Assembly: GCA_041623895.1 (NCBI GenBank)
Contig: JBFJVZ010000287.1
Span: 1-10,440, forward strand
From: JBFJVZ01 sp041623895
GTDB lineage: Bacteria; Planctomycetota; Planctomycetia; Pirellulales; Pirellulaceae
Reading direction: 5' to 3'
DNA length: 10,440 nt
Below the pieces are notes generated by a model. The model saw only the letters and a program-made list of their open reading frames with translations, had not been told where the DNA came from and did not search any database. Shown here piece after piece: positions 1 through 6,903 of the stretch. A program made the position numbers and the translations under genes. Numbering within the stretch: the stretch's first letter is position 1; each line of letters begins with the position of its first letter.

Positions 1-30
1 AGTTGTCGTCTGGTTGTGATGAACGAACAC
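1..30 (-). CDS. Possible start of a further operon gene, cut by window edge
   Basis: A GTG codon at 30-28 lies 7 nt after a strong ribosome-binding sequence, GGAGG (42-38), and opens a frame that runs unbroken through ten codons (reading MFVHHNQTTT) to the window edge. It sits 103 nt downstream of the ketosynthase stop on the same strand, so it could be the next operon gene. Ten residues are too few to identify a family. Hotdog-fold thioesterases sometimes begin in a similar way, but that is only a guess. The same frame is open a little further upstream without a better start codon. Confidence 0.3.
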   Translation of the reverse strand, partial: MFVHHNQTTT

Positions 31-133
31 GTCGCTGCCTCCAACTACCGTGACTCCAGAGAAAAACCAGGCTCAAATTACTTCCTAAGCCGGACGCTCT
101 CCAGGTCCTGGCCTACGGCTACTTCATACGTGC

Positions 134-1429
134 TTATGCCGCGCGGCGCAGTTCTGCGGTCATGCACTCGCTGACTTTCGAGACCACGAGCGCTGCGTTT
201 TGCCCGCCGAAGCCGATGTTGTTTGACAAGATATGAGTGCAAGGATGCTCGCGCGCCGCATTGGGTACATAGTCCAAGTCGCAAGCCGGGTCTGGGTGAT
301 CCAGGTTGATTGTCGGCGGAATCACCTCGCTTTGCATCGCCAATAAGCAGACCGCCAACTCGATCGCGCCGCAGGCCGTTGTCGCGTGGCCGAGCATACT
401 CTTGGTACTAGATATTGGAATTGAAGCCGCGCAGGAGCCAAACACTTGTTTGATCGCGGCGGTTTCTACCTTGTCGTTTAGTTGCGTGCCGGTACCGTGG
501 GCGTTGATGTAATCGATGCTGTCTTCCGCCAAACGACTGTCGTCCAGGGCGCGTTTCATCGCTGCAATCGTGCCTCGACCATCCGGATGCGTGTCAGTAA
601 CGCGATACGCATCTTGGGCCGAACCGTATCCACGGATCTCGCCGTAAATTTTCGCGCCGCGCGACTTCGCGTGTTCATATTCCTCCGCCACCAGCACAGC
701 GGCGCCTTCGCCGATCACGAAACCATCCCGATCACGGTCAAAAGGTCGCGATGCAGCCTCGGGCGGATCGCTTCGCTTGCTGAGTGCGGAAAGCCGAGAA
801 AACCCGGTGAGCCCGAATTCGTGCACACAGCTATGCGCTCCGCCGCATAACATCACGTCGGTTTCGCCACGGCGAATCATTCGCATTGCTTTGCCAATCG
901 CCTGCGTGGCCGAGACGCACGCGGCAATGCAATTCAAATTAGGACCTTGAGCAGCAAAGCGAGCGGCCAGTTGCAACGCCGGCATGTTAGGCGTGTACTG
1001 CTGTTTCAGGTCCGGATCGAAAAGCTGCAACGGCGAATCTACGTCGGCGGTTTTGCTCGCTTGATCGATTGACCTGGTGAAAGACTCAAAGTCCGTGAAT
1101 GGTTCTCCGCAGCCAAGATAGACGCCGAATCTTCGTGGATCATCGATCCGGTCAAGGATCCCTGCATCGTTCACGGCGTTGACACCGGCCCCCAAGGAGA
1201 ACATCGTTTGCCGCGGACATCGCGGCCACTGGCGCGAGTTTTCGCCAATGTCGGCAAGTGACCAATCACGAACTTCTGCCGCGATCGTGACCGGATAGCG
1301 GCTAGCATTGAAGCTTTGGATTCGACCGACAGCGGACTGGCCCGCAGTCAGCTGTTTCCAGAACTCATTGATTGTCGATCCCAGCGGCGTGACCAATCCA
1401 ATCCCGGTGATGACAACACGTCGCTTCAT
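134..1429 (-). CDS. Beta-ketoacyl-ACP synthase, FabF (KAS II) type
   Basis: This 431-residue protein has the usual FabF length. It opens with the KAS signature MKRRVVITGIG and carries the complete condensing-enzyme catalytic set: Cys171 in CIAACVSAT, His311 in NAHGTGT, Lys343 in STKSMLGH and His348 in GHATTACG, followed by the gatekeeper-type loop GFGGQN (406-411). Such enzymes extend an acyl-ACP by decarboxylative Claisen condensation with malonyl-ACP in the cytoplasm; there is no signal peptide. The ATG overlaps the stop of the upstream ketosynthase-like gene as ATGA, implying translational coupling and probably a heterodimer. That arrangement, in an operon with a permease, points to a dedicated secondary pathway (type II polyketide, aryl-polyene or unusual fatty acid) rather than housekeeping fabF, although the exact product cannot be read from the sequence. 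The stop is TAA at 136-134. Confidence 0.95.
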   Translation of the reverse strand: MKRRVVITGIGLVTPLGSTINEFWKQLTAGQSAVGRIQSFNASRYPVTIAAEVRDWSLADIGENSRQWPRCPRQTMFSLGAGVNAVNDAGILDRIDDPRRFGVYLGCGEPFTDFESFTRSIDQASKTADVDSPLQLFDPDLKQQYTPNMPALQLAARFAAQGPNLNCIAACVSATQAIGKAMRMIRRGETDVMLCGGAHSCVHEFGLTGFSRLSALSKRSDPPEAASRPFDRDRDGFVIGEGAAVLVAEEYEHAKSRGAKIYGEIRGYGSAQDAYRVTDTHPDGRGTIAAMKRALDDSRLAEDSIDYINAHGTGTQLNDKVETAAIKQVFGSCAASIPISSTKSMLGHATTACGAIELAVCLLAMQSEVIPPTINLDHPDPACDLDYVPNAAREHPCTHILSNNIGFGGQNAALVVSKVSECMTAELRRAA

Positions 1430-2469
1430 GCCGCTGCCCCTGTTGCAATGTCTTTACCGCCTATCACGACACAACTTGCCAAACCGTTGTCCATGGTGCT
1501 GACATGGATCACTGTACGTCGGGAAAGCAAAATGGCAGCGATTTCTAATGCACTCGTGCCGGCGGCAGCGTTCCCAATTCGCCGGCTGATGGCTTCGCTG
1601 TTGGTCACTGCAACGGCATCGGCCGCAATACCGGCTTGCGCAAGCGCGGCGGCAACAGAGGCCTTGCCGGCCGCTTGCGGATTCGCGCGGTGATCAGGTT
1701 CGATCATGGTTGCCGCTGCTGCTGCCAAGATCTCACCAAGCAGCGGTGCGCCTCGATCGATAGCCGATTCCATTCGTTCCAGGACGAATGCGGCCGCAGC
1801 TTCGGCAGGTTGCACTGACGATTCGTCTGACAGCCTCGCGGGCTCAACAAAGCCTGTGCCGGTTCCACCAACGATCATCGCGTCAGCGTCCCCGTCAAGA
1901 ATTGCGAACCTGGCTTCGTTGATCGCCATATTGGTCGCCACGTCCGCTTGCGTGATCGTGTTGTTCGGTCCCCGAAAATCGTTGGCGATCGCCGTATGGC
2001 ACGCAGGCATGTTTGGTAGCACTCGTAAGATCCACAACGGATCGACGTGCGAAACTCCGAACTGTCCCCAATCTGCAGGATCAAATTCACCGACCGCTTG
2101 GCGGCAAGCATCCATACCGGATACGAAATCGTCACGGCGGATCTCGACATTGCCGGCGCCAAAGCAGACGCCAATACGATCACTTTCATAGCAGGCTGTT
2201 AAGATTCCACTGCCTTCGATGGCTTTTTGCGCGGCCGCTACACCGAGTTGAGTTTCCCGATTCATCAACTTCAGCGACTTACGAATCAGCCGCTTTGTTT
2301 GCTGCGAGACGGGGCCAAAATCTTCGATGCAGCCAGTAAAAGCAGCGTGCCCATCGTGGATGGGAGGCGTCGCGGCAGTGACGTTTTTCAGAAAATAATC
2401 CAGATCTGAACCGAGAGGGCTGGTCAAACCGATTCCGGTAACAACGATCCGGTCGCGCAGTGAGATCAC
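1426..2469 (-). CDS. Degenerate ketosynthase-like protein (chain-length-factor-like)
   Basis: The 347-residue product begins with the KAS N-terminus (RIVVTGIGLTSPLG) and keeps the thiolase-like core, including LPNMPACHTAI (151-161), GPNN (167-170) and an MIVGG strand. All catalytic residues are lost. Aligned from GPN, the nucleophile Cys becomes Asp176 (with Gln174 two residues before), the GH histidine becomes Asn300 in GNAAAG, and the segment carrying the NAHGTGT histidine is deleted, making the protein about 80 residues shorter than its neighbour. This matches the logic of chain length factors, which pair with an active KS and shape its cavity; the role here is inferred from that and from the ATGA overlap with the intact KS. 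I chose the GTG at 2469 because AAAGGAG lies 10 nt upstream; an in-frame TTG at 2496 would add nine residues but has no such site. Confidence 0.85.
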   Translation of the reverse strand: MISLRDRIVVTGIGLTSPLGSDLDYFLKNVTAATPPIHDGHAAFTGCIEDFGPVSQQTKRLIRKSLKLMNRETQLGVAAAQKAIEGSGILTACYESDRIGVCFGAGNVEIRRDDFVSGMDACRQAVGEFDPADWGQFGVSHVDPLWILRVLPNMPACHTAIANDFRGPNNTITQADVATNMAINEARFAILDGDADAMIVGGTGTGFVEPARLSDESSVQPAEAAAAFVLERMESAIDRGAPLLGEILAAAAATMIEPDHRANPQAAGKASVAAALAQAGIAADAVAVTNSEAISRRIGNAAAGTSALEIAAILLSRRTVIHVSTMDNGLASCVVIGGKDIATGAAA

Positions 2470-2669
2470 GGGTATGGGTCTCCTTTCCCAAGCCAACGGA
2501 GTCTACGGACGACAACCGGATTGCGTCCAGACCAGAGGATCTTCAACGTGACCCGATCGGACCCCGGCAGCGGAATTGCAAGCAAATCAGCAGGGGCATC
2601 TTGCTGTCCGGCGATGACGCATTCATTTCTGATAAGAGCTTGGCAAGCGAGTTCACAGGTTTTCGCCAC
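2466..2669 (-). CDS. Doubtful small ORF bridging MFS and ketosynthase-like gene
   Basis: The 183 nt between the permease stop and the GTG of the next gene are entirely open in one frame. Reading from the GTG at 2669 gives 67 residues. The frame overlaps the end of the permease gene by 17 nt, and its TGA overlaps the next start as GTGA. The C-terminal half alternates hydrophobic and polar residues as beta strands would (VTLKILW, PVVVRRLRWL) and ends GKGDPYP. No signal peptide, Cys pair, ACP Ser motif or other recognisable domain is present. No Shine-Dalgarno sequence precedes the GTG, and an ATG start in the same frame lies inside the permease gene at 2738. It may be a real coupled small gene, a remnant of a larger gene, or a chance open frame, which is quite possible over 61 codons at this GC content. 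Confidence 0.3.
   Translation of the reverse strand: MAKTCELACQALIRNECVIAGQQDAPADLLAIPLPGSDRVTLKILWSGRNPVVVRRLRWLGKGDPYP
2480..2486 (-). promoter_or_regulatory. Ribosome-binding site for ketosynthase-like gene
   Basis: AAAGGAG on the minus strand, with a 10-nt spacer to the GTG at 2469. It is one of the clearer Shine-Dalgarno sequences in the window and decides the start of the gene in favour of GTG over the upstream TTG at 2496. Confidence 0.6.
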
Positions 2670-3882
2670 AAACCAAATCAGCGGGTGTTTCCCGTGATGA
2701 TTGCCGTTGGTGAGACCATCCGTAAGCAAGCATGGCAAGTGAACAAAAAACGCCGATCGAAAGGAACATCACCGAAGGACCAAATCGGTCGCCAATCTGT
2801 CCCAGCACCGGTGCGCCCGCAAGCAACCCAATGTCCAGCATCATTAATCCAAGTGCGGATCCGGTTCCCCGCACCTCCACCGGAAAACGCTCTAGCGTCA
2901 GCGCCGTCATGGTGTGAAACATCAATCCGTGGCCCGCTCCGGTTAGCAAAGCGGGAACAATGATCAGCCACGGATGGCTCGCATCCACCAGACCGTACGC
3001 GAACATGCCCACTGACATCAGCAGTGTGCCAACCGCCAGTACTTTCCGAGACCCGATACGATCGGGTAACCGCCTGAGCAGCAGTCGGATGCAAATCGCC
3101 AGTCCAGCATAGCACCAGAAGAAAACTCCGATCACGGAAACACTCGAAAACCGTACAGGGACCTGATCAACGAAACTTGCCAAGAAGACAAACGGTCCCG
3201 CCATGCAGATTCCAAAAGCAATGTTGACCAACAAGATCATTCCTGGCCAATGCCGGCGACTGATGGCAATGAATTCAGATAGCCGGACCGGCCCGCGCAC
3301 TCGATCGTTGCCGGGCGAACGCATCAGTAACAACAGGGCAGCCGGCAATAAATTTCCCACTGCGGCAACCAAAAACAGCCAGACAAAATCGCCGCGTTGG
3401 CGAGTGCCAACGTCCAAGAAAAAATCGCCCAGATAAGGGCCGATCAACATGCCCAGAAACCCACCGACTCCCAGAATTCCGATCGCTTCCGTTCGCCGAC
3501 TTTCGGGTGTCGTTTGGGAAATGTAGGTCAAGCTGCTGGCAAATACGATGGCGGTTCCAAAGACGTTGCCGGCACGGCATAAATATATGGCTGGTCCCAG
3601 ATCGCTTAAAAGCAGATTGGCAATCGCCCCCATCGAGAAAACTGCATAGCCAATCCCCCACATTGACTTGGCGCCGATGCGATTGATCCAGCCGGCCATC
3701 CAAGGTCGTAGCGCGAGACCGGCACAGGCGCCCAGCCCCATGATCGAACCTATCTGAGCCAAGTCGCCTCCCAAGAACTCGATCCACCGCGCATAGTGGG
3801 CCATCAAAGTGTTGGCAATCATGAAACAAGCTTGACTCAGGATCGCCAAGACGAAGTTACGATCGTAGAGACGGTCGTTCAT
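2653..3882 (-). CDS. Major facilitator superfamily permease (drug/sugar-efflux type)
   Basis: This is a 409-residue integral membrane protein with about twelve hydrophobic segments in two six-helix halves, the standard MFS architecture. The loop between helices 2 and 3 carries a motif-A-like GWINRIGAKSMW (64-75), and the equivalent loop of the second half has RRLPDRIGSRK (260-270). These are the hallmark cytoplasmic loops of proton-driven MFS porters. The best general match by eye is the arabinose-efflux/multidrug-efflux group, but the substrate cannot be deduced. I start at the ATG at 3882, which overlaps the sulfatase B stop as ATGA. An upstream in-frame start at 3927 would add a low-complexity Ala-rich stretch lying inside the sulfatase gene. 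Its position between exported sulfatases and ketosynthases fits either uptake of a breakdown product or export of an acyl/polyketide product. Confidence 0.92.
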   Translation of the reverse strand: MNDRLYDRNFVLAILSQACFMIANTLMAHYARWIEFLGGDLAQIGSIMGLGACAGLALRPWMAGWINRIGAKSMWGIGYAVFSMGAIANLLLSDLGPAIYLCRAGNVFGTAIVFASSLTYISQTTPESRRTEAIGILGVGGFLGMLIGPYLGDFFLDVGTRQRGDFVWLFLVAAVGNLLPAALLLLMRSPGNDRVRGPVRLSEFIAISRRHWPGMILLVNIAFGICMAGPFVFLASFVDQVPVRFSSVSVIGVFFWCYAGLAICIRLLLRRLPDRIGSRKVLAVGTLLMSVGMFAYGLVDASHPWLIIVPALLTGAGHGLMFHTMTALTLERFPVEVRGTGSALGLMMLDIGLLAGAPVLGQIGDRFGPSVMFLSIGVFCSLAMLAYGWSHQRQSSRETPADLVCGENL

Positions 3883-5402
3883 GGCCGCGGCGGCGCCTGA
3901 GGCCACGGAGTCTCTCCCGGCGGCCACTCCTTGGGTTGCTTCGCACGCGCCTTGTCGACGGCCTCAATCAACCACTTTGGTGGATCCTTGTTCTCGTCGA
4001 GACCGTAGACATACGGCAGCGCCGGACTCATCAGCAGCGGTTTGTCGCCCAAGGGGGGACGTTCGTTGGCGACTTCTGCTAAGCGAGCTGCTAATTTCGC
4101 CACGATCCGGGGATGTTGTGCGGCAATATCGCTCTTTTCGCTCGGATCCTCGGTCACATTGTAAAGCAATGGCCCCATCAATTTGTAATCGCCGCTACGA
4201 ATGGTCGGACTGCGGACACTGCCGGTCACTTCAAAAATAATTTCGTTGCGTTTTGGCTCTTCGTCAGCAAACAAAACACCGCTCATGTCGATACTGTCCA
4301 GCTTTCGCGGTTGGTTCAAACTGCCGCCCGCCAGCGTAATCAAGGTGGCAAAGAAATCGGTCACGTGCATCATCGCGTTGTTGCTGCTACCGGGTTTGGT
4401 ATGTCCCGGCCAGCGGATCAGGCAAGGCACCCTCACGCCGCCTTCGTAAGTCGTGTTCTTGGTGCCGCGAAATGGCCGATTGCTCTGCTCGGTTAAGCCG
4501 CCATTGTCATTGGTGCAAATCACTAACGTCTTTTGTTCCAGGCCTTGCTGCTTGATCGCATCCAGGATTCTGCCGACCGCTTCGTCGTAACACTTAAGTG
4601 CTGCCTCGCGAGTACTGTACTTATCGGTATGGCGAGGGACGTTATCAATTGGACCGTGAACAGCGTTGAAGGGTACATAGATGAAAAACGGACGCTCGTT
4701 GGATTGTGTTCGGATTACCCGCTCACACTCCGCAGCGATCAAATCCGTTGAGTAGCCTTCTTCGCGGATTGGTTGTTCGTTGCGGTGCCAATCATACACG
4801 TGGAACGGCACCGGCGCATTGTGCGGGATCATCTTGCTGTAGTAATCGATACCCCAGGCGTAGTGTCCGTATTGATGCATGAATCCTTGTTGCATCGGCA
4901 GGTGTTCCTTGAGCCATTCACCGCAATGCCATTTCCCAATCAGGGAAGTAAAATAGCCCACTTCTTTCAACGCCTCGGCAACGGTGCGTTCGTCACTATC
5001 CAGGGCGTGAATGCGACGTGTCTTTTCGCCTTCTGCGTTTGTCGCCAATGTTAGCCCCAACCGTTTCAGATACGTCGGCTTTCCAAAATCTTCCGATCGC
5101 CAATCGCTCCATGTACGAAACGCATAACGTCCCGTCAGCAGCGCGGCTCTGGTCGGGGCACAGACGCTATGGGTGTAAAACTGAGTCAAGCTGAGGCTTT
5201 CAGCAGCGAACTGATCCATGTTGGGCGTCAATTCGGGATTGCCGCCATTGAATCCTGGTTGGCCGTATCCCATATCGTCTGACAGGATCAACACGATGTT
5301 GGGACGTGCGCCCGCAAGCTCGGTTGCCACAGCCGTACCGGCAAACGCGAGAAAAACAATTAAAGCTGCAAGCTTGATTCCATTGCCTGTCATTTGATTC
5401 AT
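3879..5402 (-). CDS. Exported sulfatase B, arylsulfatase-B-like, formylglycine type
   Basis: The 507-residue product has a signal peptide (Lys10, then a hydrophobic core to about residue 25, cleavage likely after AVA or later). The sulfatase core starts at PNIVLILSDDMGYG, where Asp42 and Asp43 bind the metal. The signature CAPTR (81-85) gives Cys81 as the residue converted to formylglycine, with Arg85. Other active-site elements are GKWH (Lys157, His159), His249 in NAVHGP, Asp299-Asn300 in TNDNGG and Lys315 before YEGGVRVP. The KWHCGEW and following pattern recalls N-acetylgalactosamine-4-sulfatase-like enzymes, but the substrate is not certain. The Pro-rich tail (about 485-507) is unusual. 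I start at the ATG at 5402; a longer frame to 5576 would overlap sulfatase A and put 58 residues before the signal peptide. The stop overlaps the MFS start as ATGA, so the two are translationally coupled. Confidence 0.93.
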   Translation of the reverse strand: MNQMTGNGIKLAALIVFLAFAGTAVATELAGARPNIVLILSDDMGYGQPGFNGGNPELTPNMDQFAAESLSLTQFYTHSVCAPTRAALLTGRYAFRTWSDWRSEDFGKPTYLKRLGLTLATNAEGEKTRRIHALDSDERTVAEALKEVGYFTSLIGKWHCGEWLKEHLPMQQGFMHQYGHYAWGIDYYSKMIPHNAPVPFHVYDWHRNEQPIREEGYSTDLIAAECERVIRTQSNERPFFIYVPFNAVHGPIDNVPRHTDKYSTREAALKCYDEAVGRILDAIKQQGLEQKTLVICTNDNGGLTEQSNRPFRGTKNTTYEGGVRVPCLIRWPGHTKPGSSNNAMMHVTDFFATLITLAGGSLNQPRKLDSIDMSGVLFADEEPKRNEIIFEVTGSVRSPTIRSGDYKLMGPLLYNVTEDPSEKSDIAAQHPRIVAKLAARLAEVANERPPLGDKPLLMSPALPYVYGLDENKDPPKWLIEAVDKARAKQPKEWPPGETPWPQAPPRP

Positions 5403-5442
5403 CGCCTGAGAGATTGGAAAGTCAATTCGGTAAAGTGAATGA

Positions 5443-6810
5443 CTACTGATCGCGTCTTTCGGGGCGTTGCCAGGGTACTGCGCCGCCACGTTGCACTTGC
5501 ACCCGCAAGGCTGCCGATAGCTCATTGAATTTGTTTCGGTTCTTGTTGGCCAAATCCTCTTGTTCCAGTGGATCAACCTTTAGGTTATACAGCTCCAATG
5601 GCGCGAATGGGCTGTTTTGCAACAGTTTCCAATCGCCCCGTCGAACCGCGTTGATGATCAGCCCACCATAACGAGTTCCGCCTTCGCGGCGATGAAAAAA
5701 CAGGTCTCGATTACTTGTCTCTTGAGGTTTGCCCAGCAGCGTTGGCAACAATGAAATGCCGTCAATCGGATGATCAAACTTTGCCCCGGCAACTTCGCAA
5801 ATCGTGGGGAAAAAATCCATCGACATGCCCAGCCGATCGGTCTTCGAACCGGCGGCAATCTGGCTTGGCCAGACCGCGCAAGTGCAGACTTTCAATCCGC
5901 CTTCGTACATGCTCTGTTTGCCATCGCGTGTGGCCCCGTTATTCGCGCCGACGCTAAGTTGGCCTCCGTTGTCGGACGAAAAGATGACCAATGTCTCTTT
6001 GTCTTGCCCGGTTTCCTTTAACGCCGCCATCACTTTACCGATGCCATCATCCATGTGCTCGATCAATGCCACCAGCTTGGCACGTTGATCGGTGATGCCG
6101 GCTTCACGCTCTTTAACTTTGTCAATCCACTCTGGGGGCGGTTGAATCGGCGTATGCGGAGCGTTGTACGCCAGGTACAAAAAGAATGGGTTTGACTTGT
6201 CATCGCGCTCCCGCAAGTATTCACATGCCCAATCGGTGAACAAGTCCGTCGCGTGGCCTTGGGGATCAATCTCTTCCCGATTCGTTCGCATGTAATTGAT
6301 GCCATGGCGGCGATGGTTGTAATAATCGTCCATCATGTCGCCCAGGTAACCACGGAACAGGTCAAAGCCCCGATCATTTGGCGTCCCGGGTGATTGCAAA
6401 CCCAAATGCCATTTGCCGACGATCGCGGTGTCGTAGCCAACCGTCTTTAAAACCTGTGGCAACAAAATCGCGGCGGGATCCAAATACCCCCAATTGTTCT
6501 CCTCGTGTGTGCGAATAACACCGGGCACGCCCACCAACTCTGGATATCGGCCACTTAACAAAGATGCCCGCGTCGGCGAACAAACCGGACAATTCGCATA
6601 AAAATTGTCAAAACGAAGTCCACTGGCGACCAATTGATCCACATGCGGAGATCGCAAATCGGTCGCCCCATACGAGCTAAGATCGCCATAGCCCAGATCA
6701 TCAACAAAAATGATCAGCACATTGGGTCTTTCAGCTGCAACCACAATTGGATTGTAAGCCGGTGGGAGTAAGAAAAAGGCAAGCAGGGACAGTGAAAGGA
6801 GTCGCGACAT
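5443..6810 (-). CDS. Exported sulfatase A, formylglycine type
   Basis: This 455-residue protein starts with a signal peptide (MSRLLSLSLLAFFLLPP, cleavage probably near VVAA at 23-26). It has the full alkaline-phosphatase-fold sulfatase set: Asp37-Asp38 in FVDDLGYGD, the signature CSPTR (77-81) with Cys77 as formylglycine precursor, GKWHLG (Lys133, His135), His219 in NAPHTP, Asp280-Asn281 in SSDNGG, and Lys298 before MYEGG. It would hydrolyse sulfate esters outside the cytoplasm after modification by a formylglycine-generating enzyme, which is not encoded here. The ATG at 6810 follows GGGAG with five A residues between, which settles the start; an upstream in-frame start at 6915 would run through the divergent promoter region into the opposite gene. 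The gene is first in the leftward cluster and lies 40 nt ahead of sulfatase B. Residues around 101-172 vary from sulfatase B, so this is not a recent duplicate. Confidence 0.94.
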   Translation of the reverse strand: MSRLLSLSLLAFFLLPPAYNPIVVAAERPNVLIIFVDDLGYGDLSSYGATDLRSPHVDQLVASGLRFDNFYANCPVCSPTRASLLSGRYPELVGVPGVIRTHEENNWGYLDPAAILLPQVLKTVGYDTAIVGKWHLGLQSPGTPNDRGFDLFRGYLGDMMDDYYNHRRHGINYMRTNREEIDPQGHATDLFTDWACEYLRERDDKSNPFFLYLAYNAPHTPIQPPPEWIDKVKEREAGITDQRAKLVALIEHMDDGIGKVMAALKETGQDKETLVIFSSDNGGQLSVGANNGATRDGKQSMYEGGLKVCTCAVWPSQIAAGSKTDRLGMSMDFFPTICEVAGAKFDHPIDGISLLPTLLGKPQETSNRDLFFHRREGGTRYGGLIINAVRRGDWKLLQNSPFAPLELYNLKVDPLEQEDLANKNRNKFNELSAALRVQVQRGGAVPWQRPERRDQ

Positions 6811-6903
6811 TTTTTCTCCCGGGCAGAGCGTTGTTGAGGGCGTTAATATAATCGCGTCCGCCTCCGAGTGGTTGTGCTGCCCGAAAAAATCAGGATCAAC
6901 ACC
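6811..6903. promoter_or_regulatory. Divergent intergenic promoter region
   Basis: These 93 bp separate the starts of the leftward sulfatase cluster and the rightward EEP/hydrolase gene, so both promoters should lie here. On the plus strand TATAAT at 6847-6852 is an exact sigma-70 -10 hexamer and would give a leader of about 45 nt before the ATG at 6904, though no good -35 is visible 16-18 bp upstream. The same AT-rich patch reads ATTATATTAA on the minus strand and could serve the sulfatase operon. AGGA at 6892-6895 is the likely ribosome-binding site for the plus-strand gene, and GGGAG at 6820-6816 that for sulfatase A. Confidence 0.45.

Noticed and set aside
78..284. 68-codon minus-strand frame overlapping the ketosynthase C-terminus
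   Set aside because: Most of it lies within the ketosynthase gene in another frame, and the product is Arg-rich with no known features.
1706..2191. 161-codon plus-strand frame opposite the ketosynthase-like gene
   Set aside because: It is antisense to a conserved fold, with a low-complexity Ala/Ser-rich product and no start signal.
3883..3927. N-terminal extension of the MFS permease
   Set aside because: The ATG at 3882 forms a textbook ATGA overlap with the preceding stop, and the extra 15 residues are an Ala-rich read-through of the sulfatase gene.
5403..5576. N-terminal extension of sulfatase B
   Set aside because: It would overlap sulfatase A by 134 bases and place 58 polar residues ahead of an obvious signal peptide that starts at the ATG at 5402.
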